NCBI GenBank assembly: GCA_016125505.1
Contig: WGLP01000001.1
Location: 124,001-188,000 of the forward strand
Reading direction: 5' to 3'
Length of the DNA: 64,000 nucleotides
Source of the DNA: Gammaproteobacteria bacterium
GTDB taxonomy: Bacteria > Pseudomonadota > Gammaproteobacteria > UBA6429 > Thiohalophilaceae
The notes beneath the pieces were generated by a model. That model worked only from the letters and a program-made list of their open reading frames with translations, was not told the DNA's origin and made no database searches. Position numbers and translations under genes: made by a program. Within the stretch, counting starts at the first letter, position 1; the number at the start of each line of letters is the position of its first letter. This document shows, in pieces, positions 38,402 through 49,401 of the stretch.

Positions 38402-39598
38402 ATGAATCCTGATTTACAACGCCTGCAAGCCTATCCGTTTGAAAAACTCGCCAAACTCAAGGCGGGAGCGACACCACCCGCGGATCTTGCGCATATTGCA
38501 CTCAGCATCGGCGAACCCAAACACGCAGCCCCCGCGTTCGTGCGCGACCGACTCATCGCGCACCTGGACGAATTGTCCAACTACCCCGTCACCAAAGGCA
38601 TGGATACCTTGCGCCAGGTGATTGCCAGCTGGCTGAATCGCCGCTTCAATCTGCACACCGCGGCCATTAACCCGGAGACGCAGGTCCTGCCGGTCAGCGG
38701 CACACGCGAGGCCTTGTTTTCGTTTGCTCAGGCCGTCATCGATCGCACGCAACAGCCCCTGGTCCTGATGCCAAACCCGTTCTACCAGATCTACGAAGGT
38801 GCCGCCCTGCTGGCCGGTGCCGAACCGTATTTCATGAACACCACGCAGGCCAACAACTACCTGCCGGATTTCGACAGCATCCCGGCAGAGGTCTGGCGAC
38901 GTTGCCAGCTTATATATACCTGCTCGCCCGGGAATCCTACCGGCGCGGTGATGCCATTGGCACAATTGCAGCAGCTCATCACGCTGGCGGAGAAATACGA
39001 TTTCATTATCGCGTCAGATGAGTGTTATTCCGAATTGTACTTCGATGAGACCAGACCGCCGCCGGGCCTGCTCGAAGCGGCGCAATCACTCGGCAATACC
39101 GAGTACAAGCGTTGCGTGGTCTTTCACAGTTTATCCAAGCGTTCGAATCTGCCGGGCCTGCGTTCCGGTTTTGTGGCCGGTGACGCCGGCATTCTCGCGG
39201 ATTACTATCGTTACCGTACTTATCACGGCTGCGCCCTGCCACCGCCGATCCAGCATGCCAGCATTGCCGCCTGGTCAGACGAGACCCACGTCAGGGAAAA
39301 TCGTCAGTTGTACCAGCAGAAATTCCGGCGCGTGATTGAGCTGCTGCAGGACGTCCTCCCGGTGACGCAACCGGAAGGCGGATTTTATTTATGGCCAAAA
39401 CTGCCGGTCAGCGACGAGCAATTTACCCGCGACCTGTTTGCGCAACAGAACATCACCGTACTCCCCGGTCGTTATCTCTCGCGCGATGCGCATGGCGAAA
39501 ATCCCGGTGCTAATTATATCCGCATGGCGCTGGTTGCCGATCTCGCCCAATGCGAAGAGGCGGCCTTGCGTTTGCAGCGTTTTTGCCAAAATTTATAA
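38402..39598 (+). CDS. dapC: Succinyldiaminopimelate transaminase
   Basis: PLP aminotransferase (class I/II) forming N-succinyl-LL-diaminopimelate. It has 398 aa. MNPDLQRLQAYPFEKLAKL is typical of the gammaproteobacterial DapC. The cofactor motifs are SGTREALF, CSPGNPTGAVMPL, SDECYSELYF and the lysine region HSLSKRSNLPGLRSGFVAGD. The start was set at ATG 38402 because the frame upstream is not conserved. Followed by dapD, yffB and dapE. Confidence 0.95.
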   Translation: MNPDLQRLQAYPFEKLAKLKAGATPPADLAHIALSIGEPKHAAPAFVRDRLIAHLDELSNYPVTKGMDTLRQVIASWLNRRFNLHTAAINPETQVLPVSGTREALFSFAQAVIDRTQQPLVLMPNPFYQIYEGAALLAGAEPYFMNTTQANNYLPDFDSIPAEVWRRCQLIYTCSPGNPTGAVMPLAQLQQLITLAEKYDFIIASDECYSELYFDETRPPPGLLEAAQSLGNTEYKRCVVFHSLSKRSNLPGLRSGFVAGDAGILADYYRYRTYHGCALPPPIQHASIAAWSDETHVRENRQLYQQKFRRVIELLQDVLPVTQPEGGFYLWPKLPVSDEQFTRDLFAQQNITVLPGRYLSRDAHGENPGANYIRMALVADLAQCEEAALRLQRFCQNL

Positions 39599-39667
39599 GC
39601 ACCTGCAGTCATTCCACGTTAAAATGCCGATCCAGCGACAACACAACATCATTCCGGAGTAAGCGAA

Positions 39668-40491
39668 ATGGGCAACGACCTGAAAACGATCATTGATGAA
39701 GCCTTCGAAAAGCGTGCCGATATCACCCCGATGCGGGTCGACACCATGGTCAAGGAAGCCGTCAATGAGGCCATTACCCTGTTAGACAAAGGCGAACTGC
39801 GTGTCGCGCAAAAACAGGATGGCAAGTGGGTCGTTAACGAATGGCTGAAGAAGGCCGTGCTGTTGTCATTCCGCATCGAAGACAACACCTTTATGAAAGG
39901 CGGCTTCACCAATTATTTCGACAAGGTGCGCCCCAAATACGCCGACTACAACTCGCGCGACTTTCGCAATGACGGCGTGCGCGTGGTACCGCCGGCAACC
40001 GTACGCCGTGGCGCCTATATTGCGCCGAGCGTGGTGTTGATGCCGTCTTACGTCAACATCGGCGCCTATGTGGATTCCGGCACCATGGTCGATACCTGGG
40101 CCACCGTCGGTTCCTGTGCCCAGATCGGCAAGAACGTGCACCTCTCCGGCGGTGTCGGCATCGGCGGTGTGCTCGAGCCGTTGCAGGCCGCACCGACGAT
40201 CATTGAGGACAATTGTTTTATTGGCGCCCGCTCCGAAGTCGTGGAAGGTGTGATCGTTGGCGAGGGTTCAGTGATCTCCATGGGCGTGTACATCGGCCAG
40301 AGCACCCGAATCTACAACCGCATGACCGGCGAGATCACCTACGGCCATATTCCGCCCTACTCTGTTGTCGTCTCCGGTAACCTGCCTTCATCCGATGGCA
40401 AATACAGCCTGTACTGCGCGGTCATCGTCAAACAGGTGGATGAGAAGACGCTGAGTAAGGTCGGTATTAACGAGTTGTTGCGCGACATTTA

Positions 40492-40492
<1 letters not shown>
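39668..40492 (+). CDS. dapD: Tetrahydrodipicolinate N-succinyltransferase
   Basis: Uses succinyl-CoA to protect tetrahydrodipicolinate in the lysine/diaminopimelate pathway. It has 274 aa. An N-terminal helical domain is followed by left-handed beta-helix hexapeptides ([37 protein letters not shown]). The motif [20 protein letters not shown] is diagnostic. A GGAG Shine-Dalgarno lies upstream of the ATG. Confidence 0.97.
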
Positions 40493-42139
<1,647 letters not shown>

Positions 42140-42613
42140 TCAATGTAAGCCACTCTCAATCGTCCGAATCACATCCTGTTCTAACTCCAACGCGATCTTT
42201 TCCGCGGGGCTGCCGGTCGCCACTAAACTCGGCCGCACAAACAGAATGCGGGTAATGCCGTTTTTGTATACCAGGGAAATGTGCAAGGGGCACAGTGCCA
42301 GCATCTGCGGGTCGGCATTGCTCATCTGGTTCGCGTACCAGGCATTACAAAACACCATGCTACGAATGGATTCGAGCTGATTCTTATTATAATCCTTGCC
42401 CCAGCGCTGCTTGAAGCTGGCGAGGTTACGCCCGATATTCGGTTCGAATATCACGTAATAGCCGTTGTTCTCCAGGGCATTGAAGACTTCTTTATAGGTC
42501 GCGTCCATTTCGCCTTTGACATCTTTCTCATAAATCATGGGCGAGTCCGCCATGACCTGAGCGGCGAAAACCAGGCCCACACTAAACAGTAATAATGGAA
42601 TAAGGCGTTTCAC
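42140..42613 (-). CDS. Exported DUF302-domain protein
   Basis: A 157-aa protein with a signal peptide (MKRLIPLLLFSVGLVFAAQV, then MA, cleavage likely before DSP). The mature part contains the DUF302 pattern: VFNALENNGYYVIFEPNIGR, NQLESIRSMVFCNAWYANQM and ALCPLHISLVYKNGITRILF. The function of this family is unknown; two Cys residues (in FCNAW and LCPLH) are kept in many members. Last gene of the mrcB-to-DUF302 minus-strand run. Confidence 0.82.
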   Translation of the reverse strand: MKRLIPLLLFSVGLVFAAQVMADSPMIYEKDVKGEMDATYKEVFNALENNGYYVIFEPNIGRNLASFKQRWGKDYNKNQLESIRSMVFCNAWYANQMSNADPQMLALCPLHISLVYKNGITRILFVRPSLVATGSPAEKIALELEQDVIRTIESGLH

Positions 42614-42624
42614 AATTCAGCTCC

Positions 42625-43305
42625 TCATTTTGAAGGTGGTGTGGCCACGTTATCTCTTAAGTATATAGGAATCGCATCCGCCGGCTGTAACCAATCCTGC
42701 TGCGACACCGCCGGCAGCGCCAGGGCAAACAGGTCCTGCGCCAGCGGGAACCGTTGCGCCTGGGTTCCCGACCAGTTGACTCCCGGTAGTGCAGCCAGTT
42801 CCTCGGCATAGCGGCCGAAGCCGGTACCCACACCGAACCAGGTTGAGTTCTTGTCCAATGTCACGCTACTGGCGGCACCAATCTGTTCCGCGGTCACTGC
42901 TGTCATCGTTTCGCCAACCAATTGATAACCGGCCCAATACACTTCCGCCTGCCGCGCATCGATACACGCCAGCACCTGCGTCTGTTGGTCCTGCCGCCAG
43001 GCCCCTTGTGCCAGCGCCGCCAGACTGGATACGGGGATCACCGGCCGATCCGCACCCAGCGCCAGGCCCTGTGTCACACCGGCGCCGATGCGCAAACCCG
43101 TGAAAGAGCCCGGACCACGATCAAAAACAATCGCATCCAATTGTGACAGGGTCGTTTCACTCTGGGCCAACAAGGTCTGGACCATGGGCAATACGTGTTC
43201 GGTATGGGATTGAAAGACCACTTCTTCCTGCGTCGTGATCTCGCCATCCAGCCACAGCGCCACGGAACAGGCCTCGGTTACCGTATCGATGGCCAGAAGT
43301 TTCAT
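42625..43305 (-). CDS. tsaB: tRNA threonylcarbamoyladenosine biosynthesis protein TsaB
   Basis: Partner of TsaD in making the t6A modification at position 37 of ANN-decoding tRNAs. It has 226 aa. MKLLAIDTVTEACSVALWLD and RGPGSFTGLRIGAGVTQGLA are the ASKHA-type signatures. The start at ATG 43305 overlaps the yoaA stop by four bases (ATGA); the open frame upstream is not conserved. Confidence 0.95.
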   Translation of the reverse strand: MKLLAIDTVTEACSVALWLDGEITTQEEVVFQSHTEHVLPMVQTLLAQSETTLSQLDAIVFDRGPGSFTGLRIGAGVTQGLALGADRPVIPVSSLAALAQGAWRQDQQTQVLACIDARQAEVYWAGYQLVGETMTAVTAEQIGAASSVTLDKNSTWFGVGTGFGRYAEELAALPGVNWSGTQAQRFPLAQDLFALALPAVSQQDWLQPADAIPIYLRDNVATPPSK

Positions 43306-45245
43306 GCATCCGCTCCTACGACTGCCGCACGCGGAGAAAAAAAGTGACGCACCGCCTCTACCGAATCCGTCACCGGCATGCGCGGCAAACTCTGGAGAAA
43401 GGTTCGGCCGTACGACTTGCTGCGCAGCCGTGGATCGCACAAGACCAGAACACCACGATCGCCGCTATCGCGAATGAGACGGCCGACACCCTGTTTCAGG
43501 GTGATCACCGCACTGGGCAATTGATACTGCATGAAGGGATTCAGTCCCTGTCGGCGCAGATTGTCCAGCCTTGCCTGCAACACCGGATCACTGGGCGTCG
43601 CAAACGGGAGTTTGTCGATGATCACACACGACAAGGCCTCGCCACGCACATCGACACCTTCCCAAAAACTGCTGGTGCCAAGCAGCACGGCATTGGGTGT
43701 ACGTCGGAAGCTCTCAAGCAAATGATCGCGCGGGGCCTCGCCTTGCACCAGCAAAGGAAAATCGATTGTGCCGCGCAATGCCTGTTCCGCCAGTCGCAAG
43801 GCACGGTGACTGGTAAATAGCAAGAATGCGCGACCGTCGCTTGCCTGTAAGACTTGCCGGGCGATACGCATCACCGCTTCGGAGTAATCAGGGCTATTAG
43901 GGTCCGGCAAACCTTTCGGTAAATACAGCAAGGCCTGTCGGGAAAAATCAAACGGACTGTCGAATTGGCGCGCGGCGGTAGCGTGCAGACCGAGGCGGCG
44001 ACTGAAATGATCAAAGCGGTGGTCCACCGTCAAGGTTGCCGAGGTAAAGATCCAGTTGCCACCTTTACGTTGTTTATGTTCACTGAATGCCGGGGCAATA
44101 TCCAGCGGGGTCACATGAAAGCTCAGCGAACGCCGATGGACTTCGTACCAAAGAATATCATCGGCCTGTTCCTGGTGGGTGACTGCATGCAATCTGGCGC
44201 TCAAGGTACTGCAACGCTCATAGGCATTTTCCAGATCCTTGCTGCGTTCCACCAGCGGACTGAGCTGCGCCTTTAATTCATCGTTAAGTTCCAGCAGGCG
44301 GTCGATACTACGCGCGACATTGCTATTGTTCTGGATCTCCTGCCAGGGACCGCGCCGTAATTCCGCACCGAATACCAGGCGCAGATCCCGGGCGGACTTG
44401 TTAAGCTGGTGACACAACAATTCCATGTCACGGGTTTCATTGATGTCCTGCAGATAGGCGCGATGCACGTCGTTCGCCAGATCGACAAATTGTTGCGTGC
44501 TGACACCCGTCCCAAAAAACGAAGAGGCCACTTCCGGCAACTGATGCGCCTCATCCACGACAAAGATATCAGCCGCCGGTAGCAACTCGCCGAAGCCTTC
44601 TTCCGACAGAGCCATGTCCGATAACAGGAGATGATGATTGATGACCACGAGGTCGGCCGCCTGCGCCTCGCGCCGCGCGCGCATGACGAAACAGGCCTGA
44701 TAATCATCGCAGTCCGCGCCGAGACAGTTGTCCGCGGTCGACGTCACCCGGAACCATAAGGGGTCGCCCTCGGGGATGGCATCACATTGGGCGATATCGC
44801 CGCTGTCTGTCTGTCTTGCGAACTCCTGCAAGTGCTGGAGTTGCGGAATCAGGTGCGGTTCCTGTTGCGGTGCCAAATCCTGTGTCTTGCGCAGGCGATC
44901 CAGGCAGACATAATTACTGCGTCCTTTTAACAAGGCGCAGGTGACCGGCAGCTTCAGGGCGTTCCGGATCAACGGGATATCGCGGTGGAACAACTGGTCC
45001 TGCAGGTTTTTGGTGCCGGTGGAGATAATGACCTTGCGCCCGGAACAAATGGCAGGCACCAGATAGGCAAAGGTCTTGCCGGTACCTGTCCCCGCCTCGA
45101 CGATTAAATCCTGTTGCGCGTCGATCGCATCGGCAATCGCCTGGGCCATGGCCTGTTGTTGCTGCCGTACGGAAAAGCCGTCCAGCGTGCGCGCGATAGG
45201 ACCTTCGACGCCCAGCAATTCCGCCACTGAATCCAACATCGGCAT
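43302..45245 (-). CDS. yoaA: ATP-dependent DNA helicase of the DinG/YoaA (XPD-like) family
   Basis: A 647-aa superfamily 2 helicase. Walker A is EAGTGTGKTFAYLVPA, and the DEAH box is FVVDEAHQLPEV. Four Cys residues (one in SNYVCLDRL, three in NCLGADCDDYQAC) fit the iron-sulfur cluster of XPD/DinG helicases. LLGTSSFWEGVDVRGE and GVGRLIRDSGDRGV are motifs V and VI. Adjacency to tsaB is the usual setting of YoaA rather than DinG; YoaA takes part in replication-stress repair in E. coli. Confidence 0.92.
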   Translation of the reverse strand: MPMLDSVAELLGVEGPIARTLDGFSVRQQQQAMAQAIADAIDAQQDLIVEAGTGTGKTFAYLVPAICSGRKVIISTGTKNLQDQLFHRDIPLIRNALKLPVTCALLKGRSNYVCLDRLRKTQDLAPQQEPHLIPQLQHLQEFARQTDSGDIAQCDAIPEGDPLWFRVTSTADNCLGADCDDYQACFVMRARREAQAADLVVINHHLLLSDMALSEEGFGELLPAADIFVVDEAHQLPEVASSFFGTGVSTQQFVDLANDVHRAYLQDINETRDMELLCHQLNKSARDLRLVFGAELRRGPWQEIQNNSNVARSIDRLLELNDELKAQLSPLVERSKDLENAYERCSTLSARLHAVTHQEQADDILWYEVHRRSLSFHVTPLDIAPAFSEHKQRKGGNWIFTSATLTVDHRFDHFSRRLGLHATAARQFDSPFDFSRQALLYLPKGLPDPNSPDYSEAVMRIARQVLQASDGRAFLLFTSHRALRLAEQALRGTIDFPLLVQGEAPRDHLLESFRRTPNAVLLGTSSFWEGVDVRGEALSCVIIDKLPFATPSDPVLQARLDNLRRQGLNPFMQYQLPSAVITLKQGVGRLIRDSGDRGVLVLCDPRLRSKSYGRTFLQSLPRMPVTDSVEAVRHFFSPRAAVVGADA

Positions 45246-45248
45246 GAA

Positions 45249-45749
45249 TCAGGTTTGCCGTGTATCCAAGGCCGTGGCCACGCGTCCTTCATCCGCTGTC
45301 CACACCCGCTGCGCAATATGCTTGAATTTGGCAACGGACATGGCACCGCGGTTGCGTCGCTTACTGGTGTCATTCTCCATGGCATCGACGATGTCATGCC
45401 GACCCGCCAGATACATCTCAACCGGGCTGAAGGCTTCGTCCATTAACACCAGCACAACGGCATCCCATTCCTTATCCAGTTTGAGTTGACCAATGCGTTG
45501 CCCGCCTTTGCCTTCGTCAAAAATCGCACGGCCTTTGACCTGAATGCGTAAGCCTTGCCAGGGCGCCGCCTGACCCAGCGCGTCATAACCGCCACTCGCC
45601 TCATTCACCGGCTCAAGCTGCAATTGCACGCAGGCATCATGCTTGGCGATTTCACTGCTCACCGCCAGCGACTTTCCGGTCGCACGCCGGTAATCGGCGG
45701 CGAGGCGCCGCGTTTCGCTAATGAGTTTGTCGAGGTCGTAAACCGCCAT
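45249..45749 (-). CDS. Conserved-looking protein of unknown function, nuclease-like motif possible
   Basis: A 166-aa soluble protein that I do not recognise. It begins MAVYDLDKLISETRRLAADY; the central part has LRIQVKGRAIFDEG followed by LKLDKEWDAVVLVLMDEAFS and ends with charged KRRNRGAMSVAKF. The stretch IQVKGR after a beta-strand-like run resembles motif III of PD-(D/E)XK nucleases, with Glu in SSEIAKHDA as a possible earlier acid; this is a guess from pattern only. It lies three bases from yoaA and nine from the TPR lipoprotein, so it shares their transcript. Confidence 0.7.
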   Translation of the reverse strand: MAVYDLDKLISETRRLAADYRRATGKSLAVSSEIAKHDACVQLQLEPVNEASGGYDALGQAAPWQGLRIQVKGRAIFDEGKGGQRIGQLKLDKEWDAVVLVLMDEAFSPVEMYLAGRHDIVDAMENDTSKRRNRGAMSVAKFKHIAQRVWTADEGRVATALDTRQT

Positions 45750-45758
45750 CTGTATCCG

Positions 45759-46220
45759 CTACTTATTTATATAAGTGTCCGCCTTACGCTGCGCTTCCTT
45801 GGCACCGTTGACATCGCCACTCTGATAACGCGCGTGGGCAATGATACGCCAGTTATCTGCTTTTAATTTATCGTCGCTGGCCGCGGCCAGGGCATTGGAT
45901 TTCGCCGCCAGGCCGACAGCCTCCTGCAACCGGCCCTGGTGCAGGCGTAATTTGGCCAGATAATTCCACAAGGTCGGATTGCGTGGCTCGATGCGGACGG
46001 AACGCTCGAGCAGCACCTCCGCACGCTGCAACTCACCCTGCCGGGTGGCGTCGCGCGCCTGGTTCAGGAGGTCCACGACTGCCGGCGAGGTTTGCGGTGC
46101 GGGATAAATCAATTTATCCGCGGGTTCTCCCGGCAATTCCAGCGCGGGTGGGCGCGTTGTGGTACAGGCAACGGGTAACAGGCAACAGAGCGCCAATAAC
46201 AAGTATCTTGAAGCATGCAT
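45759..46220 (-). CDS. TPR lipoprotein next to PBP1b, probable LpoP-type activator
   Basis: A 153-aa lipoprotein. The signal peptide ends in the lipobox LPVAC (Cys19) followed by TTTRPP, and position +2 is not Asp, which favours the outer membrane. After a Pro-rich linker there is a small TPR domain (LLNQARDATRQGELQRAEVL, PRNPTLWNYLAKLRLHQGRL). It is encoded one base after mrcB. In P. aeruginosa a TPR lipoprotein in the same position, LpoP, activates PBP1b in place of LpoB; this gene fits that family in architecture, size and place. Confidence 0.82.
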   Translation of the reverse strand: MHASRYLLLALCCLLPVACTTTRPPALELPGEPADKLIYPAPQTSPAVVDLLNQARDATRQGELQRAEVLLERSVRIEPRNPTLWNYLAKLRLHQGRLQEAVGLAAKSNALAAASDDKLKADNWRIIAHARYQSGDVNGAKEAQRKADTYINK

Positions 46221-46221
46221 A

Positions 46222-48606
46222 TTAATGGAATAACCCTTTAAACCAGTTCACCGTATTTTCAATCCTGCCACGGATACCGGTCGTACAATTCACCGTCTCC
46301 GTCGGTGCCGTACCCGGCAAAAAGGCCAGTTGCACGGCATTCGGACATGACGCATCGGTCAGGGCCCGCGACGTAAGGTCAACCCAGTGTACTGCAAGTT
46401 CATCGAAATTATCAAAAGCCAGTGAAACCGGCGCCAATTGGGTATAAATGTCTCCCCACAGTCGCAATGCCCCGCTGCTGCCGCTCAAACCTGTCGGCTT
46501 GTTATCGTCGGTGCCCATCCAGACCACGGCGACGTGCGCGCCATCGAAACCGGCAAACCAACTGTCGCGGGTATCGTCTGTCGTCCCTGTTTTGCCTGCC
46601 ACCTTGATCTCGGTTGGCAGTCGCGCACGCAGCGAGTGCGCCGTTCCCTGTTCAACGACCTGCACCAGACCGCTATTCAGCACCTGGATCAGGTTGGAAT
46701 TAAACGCCTGCTGCACCTGGATCGGGTAATGCCGCAAGGGCTGGCCGTTGGGTCCCATGACTTCGCGAATTGCGCGCAATGGGCTGCGAAAGCCATTGGC
46801 GGCCATGGTCTGATACATCTGCAAGACTTCCATCGGCGTCATCCCGACGGCACCCAGTAACATCGCGGGATAGGCGGGGACATCGCGCTCGATACCCAAG
46901 CGGTGCAGACTGTCGTTAATTGCCGGGAATCCGACCTGCATCCCCAGGCGCACGGTTGCCTGATTGTAGGAATGACTGAGTGCAATCACGAGCGGGACTT
47001 CGCCGTGCGATTCGTTGTCGTAGTTTTTCGGCGACCAGGTACTGCCGTCCGCACCTTGCAAGGTAATGGGACTGTCGTCGACAGGTGTCAGCCAGGTATA
47101 CCTGTCTTGCTGTTTCAAGGCGGATAGATAGACCACCGGCTTCATCAAGGAGCCGATCTGGCGCGATGCATCGATGGCACGGTTGTAACCGGCGAACAGC
47201 GGATCCGCATCACTCACCAGCGCATTGATCTCGCCACTGGTCGCGCTCGCCACAATCGCCGCCGCCTGTAAATCGCCGTGCAGCTGGCGTTGTTTATCCA
47301 ATTCCGCCGTGCGTTTGCGCACGGCCTCTTCGACGTCACGCTGCATCAGCGGATCGAGTGTCGTGAAGATCTTCAGACCCTCGGAAGTCAAATCTTCCTG
47401 ACGATAATATTGCCGCAACTGCCGGCTCACCAAATCCATGAAGGCCGGGTGACTGGTTGTCGCCACATGCCGTTTCGCGACCACATTGATGGCCGTGCTT
47501 TTTACTTCGGTGGCTTTACGCGCATCGATCATGTTTTGTTCCACCAGCATGTCCAGAATGCGATCGCGGCGTTCACGCAGACGTTTGGGATGTTTGTCCG
47601 GATTATAATAGGAAGGCCCGCGAATCAGCGCGACCAGGGCGCACATCTGGCTCAGATTCAGATCCGAGATCGATTTGTTAAAATAAAACTGGCTGGCCAG
47701 CCCGAACCCATGGATCGCACGCGGGCCGTCCTGCCCCAGATACACCTCATTGACATACGACTCCAGGATCTCATCCTTGCTGTAGTGCACCTCCAGCAGC
47801 AACGCCATGATCACTTCATTGAATTTTCGCCAAAGCGTGCGTTGATTGCCGAGGAAAAAGTTTTTGACCAGTTGCTGTGTCAGTGTGCTGCCGCCCTGCA
47901 CTGTTGCCCCGGCCTTCAGGTTGGCCAGTAATGCGCGTGCTATCCCGCGCGGGTCAATACCGTGATGGCTGTAGAATTTCCTGTCTTCCACCGCGATCAA
48001 GACCTTGATCAGCTCCGGCGGAACTTCCTTGAGTTGCAGCAGAATGCGGTCTTCCTTACGCGCCGGATAAATCCCGCCGATCAAGACCGGATCCAGCCGC
48101 ACCAGGGAAACGTCTTCGCCGGCATCGTTACGGATACGGGTAACCACGTTATCGTTGAAAGTGACATGGATATGGCGTGATGCTTCTGTTGCGTCCCAGA
48201 AGGTAAAGGAACGCGTCGTGATATCGTAATTAGCGCCGCTGCGCTGAAATGTCCCCGCGTCGTTCGGCGGTAAGGCATATCGATAGCGCAGCATGTTGAG
48301 TTCGCGTTCGAGATCGTTCTGGTTCAGGCGCAAGCCGGCATACAACTCCAGGGGACGGGCATAAACTTGCGCGGGCAGCGCCCAGCGTTTGCCCTCGAAC
48401 TGATCTCGCACAACAAAATCGAGATAAATCGTGTACGCAATGAAAAAGACGATTAATACCGCCAGGACATAGCGCCAACGGATGCGGCGCCATGACCAAC
48501 GCGAATGCGTCCCCGTTGACGCTACCTTGGTACGTTTGCGAGTGGATTTCTTGGCGGGGGGAGTGGAGTTGGTTTTACGTTTACGAGTCTGTCGGCGCAC
48601 GAGCAA
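46222..48606 (-). CDS. mrcB: Penicillin-binding protein 1B (bifunctional glycosyltransferase/transpeptidase)
   Basis: Class A PBP polymerising and cross-linking peptidoglycan at the inner membrane. It has 794 aa: a basic cytoplasmic tail, one TM helix (about 46-64), a UB2H-like region (about 70-160), then GT51 motifs with the catalytic Glu207 (VEDRKFYSHHGIDPRGIARA) and GGSTLTQQLVKN. The transpeptidase has Ser486 in GSLMKP, SYN in HSYNQATV, and KTG in VAGKTGTTDDTRDSW. A UB2H region is where LpoB/LpoP activators dock, in line with the lipoprotein gene that follows. Confidence 0.96.
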   Translation of the reverse strand: MLVRRQTRKRKTNSTPPAKKSTRKRTKVASTGTHSRWSWRRIRWRYVLAVLIVFFIAYTIYLDFVVRDQFEGKRWALPAQVYARPLELYAGLRLNQNDLERELNMLRYRYALPPNDAGTFQRSGANYDITTRSFTFWDATEASRHIHVTFNDNVVTRIRNDAGEDVSLVRLDPVLIGGIYPARKEDRILLQLKEVPPELIKVLIAVEDRKFYSHHGIDPRGIARALLANLKAGATVQGGSTLTQQLVKNFFLGNQRTLWRKFNEVIMALLLEVHYSKDEILESYVNEVYLGQDGPRAIHGFGLASQFYFNKSISDLNLSQMCALVALIRGPSYYNPDKHPKRLRERRDRILDMLVEQNMIDARKATEVKSTAINVVAKRHVATTSHPAFMDLVSRQLRQYYRQEDLTSEGLKIFTTLDPLMQRDVEEAVRKRTAELDKQRQLHGDLQAAAIVASATSGEINALVSDADPLFAGYNRAIDASRQIGSLMKPVVYLSALKQQDRYTWLTPVDDSPITLQGADGSTWSPKNYDNESHGEVPLVIALSHSYNQATVRLGMQVGFPAINDSLHRLGIERDVPAYPAMLLGAVGMTPMEVLQMYQTMAANGFRSPLRAIREVMGPNGQPLRHYPIQVQQAFNSNLIQVLNSGLVQVVEQGTAHSLRARLPTEIKVAGKTGTTDDTRDSWFAGFDGAHVAVVWMGTDDNKPTGLSGSSGALRLWGDIYTQLAPVSLAFDNFDELAVHWVDLTSRALTDASCPNAVQLAFLPGTAPTETVNCTTGIRGRIENTVNWFKGLFH

Positions 48607-48761
48607 ATACCTGATTCATCATCCCGGCTATTGTACAAAAGTGCGCAAGTTGTAGGGGGGAACAGATCAGCAAATTATTCGGATAGCGCGGCGAACGCCA
48701 GTCAGCCCGAATCCTGAGCTGAATAACAAATTTTGAACAGGGGCTGGCGGCGCGTCGGTCT

Positions 48762-49241
48762 TCAGACGATCTCGTCGATAAACCGAGGCTGATGACTGTT
48801 TGCCACATCCAGATAACTGCGGTTGGCTTCGCGCCCGCGGGCGGAGACCATGGCGGGCGGGACATAGCCACGCCGTGCCTGACTCTGACGCGCCTGCCGC
48901 GACGCCATTGCCAGACGATCGCCGAAGACACTGGCATTGGTGTAGCCGAGGGTGTCTGGATCTTGTTGCGCCTGGTACTGACGGACGGCCTGCTCTTCAA
49001 AGCCACGGCGCTCGGCATCATCGCGACGCACGCGTTCGAGGCGTTGCTGTTGTGCCTCCATGGATGATTGCTTTTTGACCGACGATGCATGGCCCGGGCT
49101 AAACTCCCGTTCCTGGCCATCACGACGCAAATTCCCTTCACCCGAGGCAGTGACGGCACGTGGATACAGACTTTGTTGTAAGTGAGCGAGCTCCATAACC
49201 GTGATCAGACTGAGCCTATTCGGGGTATCGGGATAAGACAC
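48762..49241 (-). CDS. Gln/Arg-rich hypothetical protein, probably disordered
   Basis: A 159-aa frame with a GTG start at 49241 (AGGA four bases upstream); an ATG at 49196 is an alternative. I do not recognise it. It is rich in Gln, Arg, Ser and Ala without hydrophobic core: for example EAQQQRLERVRRDDAERRG, then MASRQARQSQARRGYVPPAM. The charged middle could form a helix; the ends look unstructured. No signal peptide or TM segment. An overlapping frame on the same strand (48581-49159) is also open but lacks any better features. It is isolated: 155 bases from mrcB and divergent from the NlpC/P60 gene. Confidence 0.5.
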   Translation of the reverse strand: MSYPDTPNRLSLITVMELAHLQQSLYPRAVTASGEGNLRRDGQEREFSPGHASSVKKQSSMEAQQQRLERVRRDDAERRGFEEQAVRQYQAQQDPDTLGYTNASVFGDRLAMASRQARQSQARRGYVPPAMVSARGREANRSYLDVANSHQPRFIDEIV

Positions 49242-49345
49242 TGATTCCTATACAAAAATAGTGTCATTTTGCGATCAGAGTCACGCAATCGATTCTAGAA
49301 TTCAAATTAATTGGTAAAAGTACGTAATTGATATTTATTAATATT

Positions 49346-49373
49346 TTGTCAATCTGTGGCTTTGGGCTAGACT
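49346..49373 (+). promoter_or_regulatory. Putative sigma-70 promoter for the NlpC/P60 gene
   Basis: TTGTCA (49346-49351) and TAGACT (49368-49373) are separated by 16 bases, in an AT-rich stretch 28 bases before the ATG. Five of six and four of six bases match consensus. Confidence 0.5.
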
Positions 49374-49401
49374 GAGACGTAGATTCGGGAATTTACTGAA
49401 A

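Noticed and set aside
48581..49159. Long open frame on the minus strand overlapping the Gln/Arg-rich gene
   Set aside because: Skewed towards Ser, Arg and Pro without any domain, extends into the non-coding gap after mrcB, and has no better start signal than the competing frame.
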